Of a stretch of 64,000 nucleotides of DNA, positions 63,422 to 64,000 are shown one piece after another. Location: NCBI GenBank assembly GCA_022511225.1, contig JAFLRZ010000006.1, positions 1 to 64,000 on the forward strand, read 5' to 3'. The position numbers were made by a program, and so were the translations under genes. The notes under the pieces were generated by a model. It ran no database searches. It saw nothing but the letters and a program-made list of their open reading frames with translations, and was not told where the DNA came from. The DNA is from Eubacterium sp. Its GTDB lineage: Bacteria; Bacillota; Clostridia; Oscillospirales; Acutalibacteraceae. Position 1 is the first letter of the stretch; every line of letters begins with the position of its first letter.

Positions 63422-64000
63422 TTAAATAGCACTAAGAAGAGCAGGAAGTCTGGCAATCGTACCGCCGAGTCTCCAGAAAATCTTATTGAAACCTACGAAG
63501 CTTGACTGACCGTCGTTAAGTATCATAAGAAGTCCTTCTGCTTGTTTTTCTGAGAAAGCACCCATACTCATTGCAATGAAGTTACGAACAGGAATCTGAG
63601 TAGCCATTGCAGCAAGCATCTTGCCGTCACCGTTTGCATCAGAACCCATACCTGACATAATCTTTTCAATAAGTCTGCAGATTCTGCCGCCCCACTTGGT
63701 ATGACGTGCATCATTAAGACAGCAGTAAATGTCGATCTTTCTATCAGGATCAATTTCTGGGCTTGGAAGCTCGCCGTATACTCCTGCAAAGTCATCACGG
63801 GTAATTCCTGCTACGTTATTGTAGTAATTAGGAGCAGTAGCTCTGTAATCAGGAATCGGAGCATCAACTGTTGACTCAACTGTTATTGTAGCAGTAAGCT
63901 TAATATCTCTGCTTGAAGCACCAACCATAATATCAAACTCGCCTGTTTCTACCATCCAGTCGCCAAGCTCAACGTTGTAGAATGCAAAAGCTCTCTTTGA
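63422..64000 (-). CDS. Glycoside hydrolase family 3 enzyme, C-terminal part
   Basis: The gene runs off the right edge; 192 codons plus stop are visible, and the start lies outside. The visible part opens with AFYNVELGDWMVETGEFDIMVGASSRDIKL, read as AFYNVELGDWMVETGEF then MVGASSRDIKL, the typical fibronectin III-like C-terminal domain of GH3 beta-glucosidases/xylosidases. About 110 further residues after it (from DFAGVYGELP to the end) are a C-terminal extension also seen in Clostridia GH3 enzymes. The catalytic domains are not in view, so the sugar specificity cannot be told. Confidence 0.85.
   Translation of the reverse strand, partial: SKRAFAFYNVELGDWMVETGEFDIMVGASSRDIKLTATITVESTVDAPIPDYRATAPNYYNNVAGITRDDFAGVYGELPSPEIDPDRKIDIYCCLNDARHTKWGGRICRLIEKIMSGMGSDANGDGKMLAAMATQIPVRNFIAMSMGAFSEKQAEGLLMILNDGQSSFVGFNKIFWRLGGTIARLPALLSAI

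Noticed and set aside
1..64000. CRISPR array, prophage, insertion sequence or rRNA
   Set aside because: No regularly spaced direct repeats, no transposase, integrase or phage structural genes, and no rRNA-like stretches were seen.

Overview
The window looks like chromosome from a low-to-moderate G+C, Gram-positive Clostridia, most likely an Oscillospiraceae/Ruminococcaceae-type gut anaerobe. The reasons are family-level: SepF and DivIVA division proteins, a YlbF-family protein between miaB and mutS, a BlaI/M56 regulatory pair, DUF5058 and DUF3267 membrane proteins, AGGAGG-type ribosome binding sites, sigma-A-like promoters, and several families of short structured intergenic repeats. I see no rRNA, tRNA, CRISPR array, transposase or phage gene. 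The assignment is inference, not a database result.

Layout. 1-431: the end of an acetyltransferase gene, then a structured inverted repeat between two near-identical terminator hairpins. 432-2757 (-): BlaI-type repressor, M56 metallopeptidase sensor and a membrane protein, behind a promoter overlapped by two dyad operators. 2849-9358: a DUF3267 membrane protein, an M20 peptidase/DUF5058/membrane protein operon (-), an XRE regulator, a secreted polysaccharide deacetylase and a GNAT enzyme. 9715-12055 (-): an amino-acid ABC transporter whose binding protein appears circularly permuted. 12151-18204 (-): a CHAP wall hydrolase, a CapD-like sugar dehydratase, KtrB/KtrA potassium uptake and an IolB-like isomerase. 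18367-28670: serine hydrolase, LuxS, an RluA-type enzyme, IlvE, DegV, an HPr-kinase-like P-loop protein, DinB, ArgH and ArgG. 28880-34192: a strong promoter, a long structured leader, a 1633-residue secreted protein and a 53-residue acidic peptide ending in a terminator. 34429-40581: an aromatic amino-acid operon (tyrA-aroB-aroA-aroC-pheA) with a VTT membrane protein. 40581-45686: galK behind an unusual leader, a lipid kinase, a cysteine-rich protein with a sequestered ribosome binding site, and malQ (-). 45824-63293: a long co-directional run of tRNA modification, mismatch repair, cell division, ileS, lspA, rRNA modification and nfo. 63422-64000 (-): the 3' part of a glycoside hydrolase family 3 gene.

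Most genes are ordinary housekeeping or biosynthetic genes. The strongest oddities are the permuted ABC binding protein (11201-12055), the leader/giant protein/small peptide unit (28880-34192), two leaders with mutually exclusive or RBS-masking pairing (galK and 43139-43188), and intergenic repeats with compensatory base changes between copies. All family names come from motif recognition by eye; no search was run.
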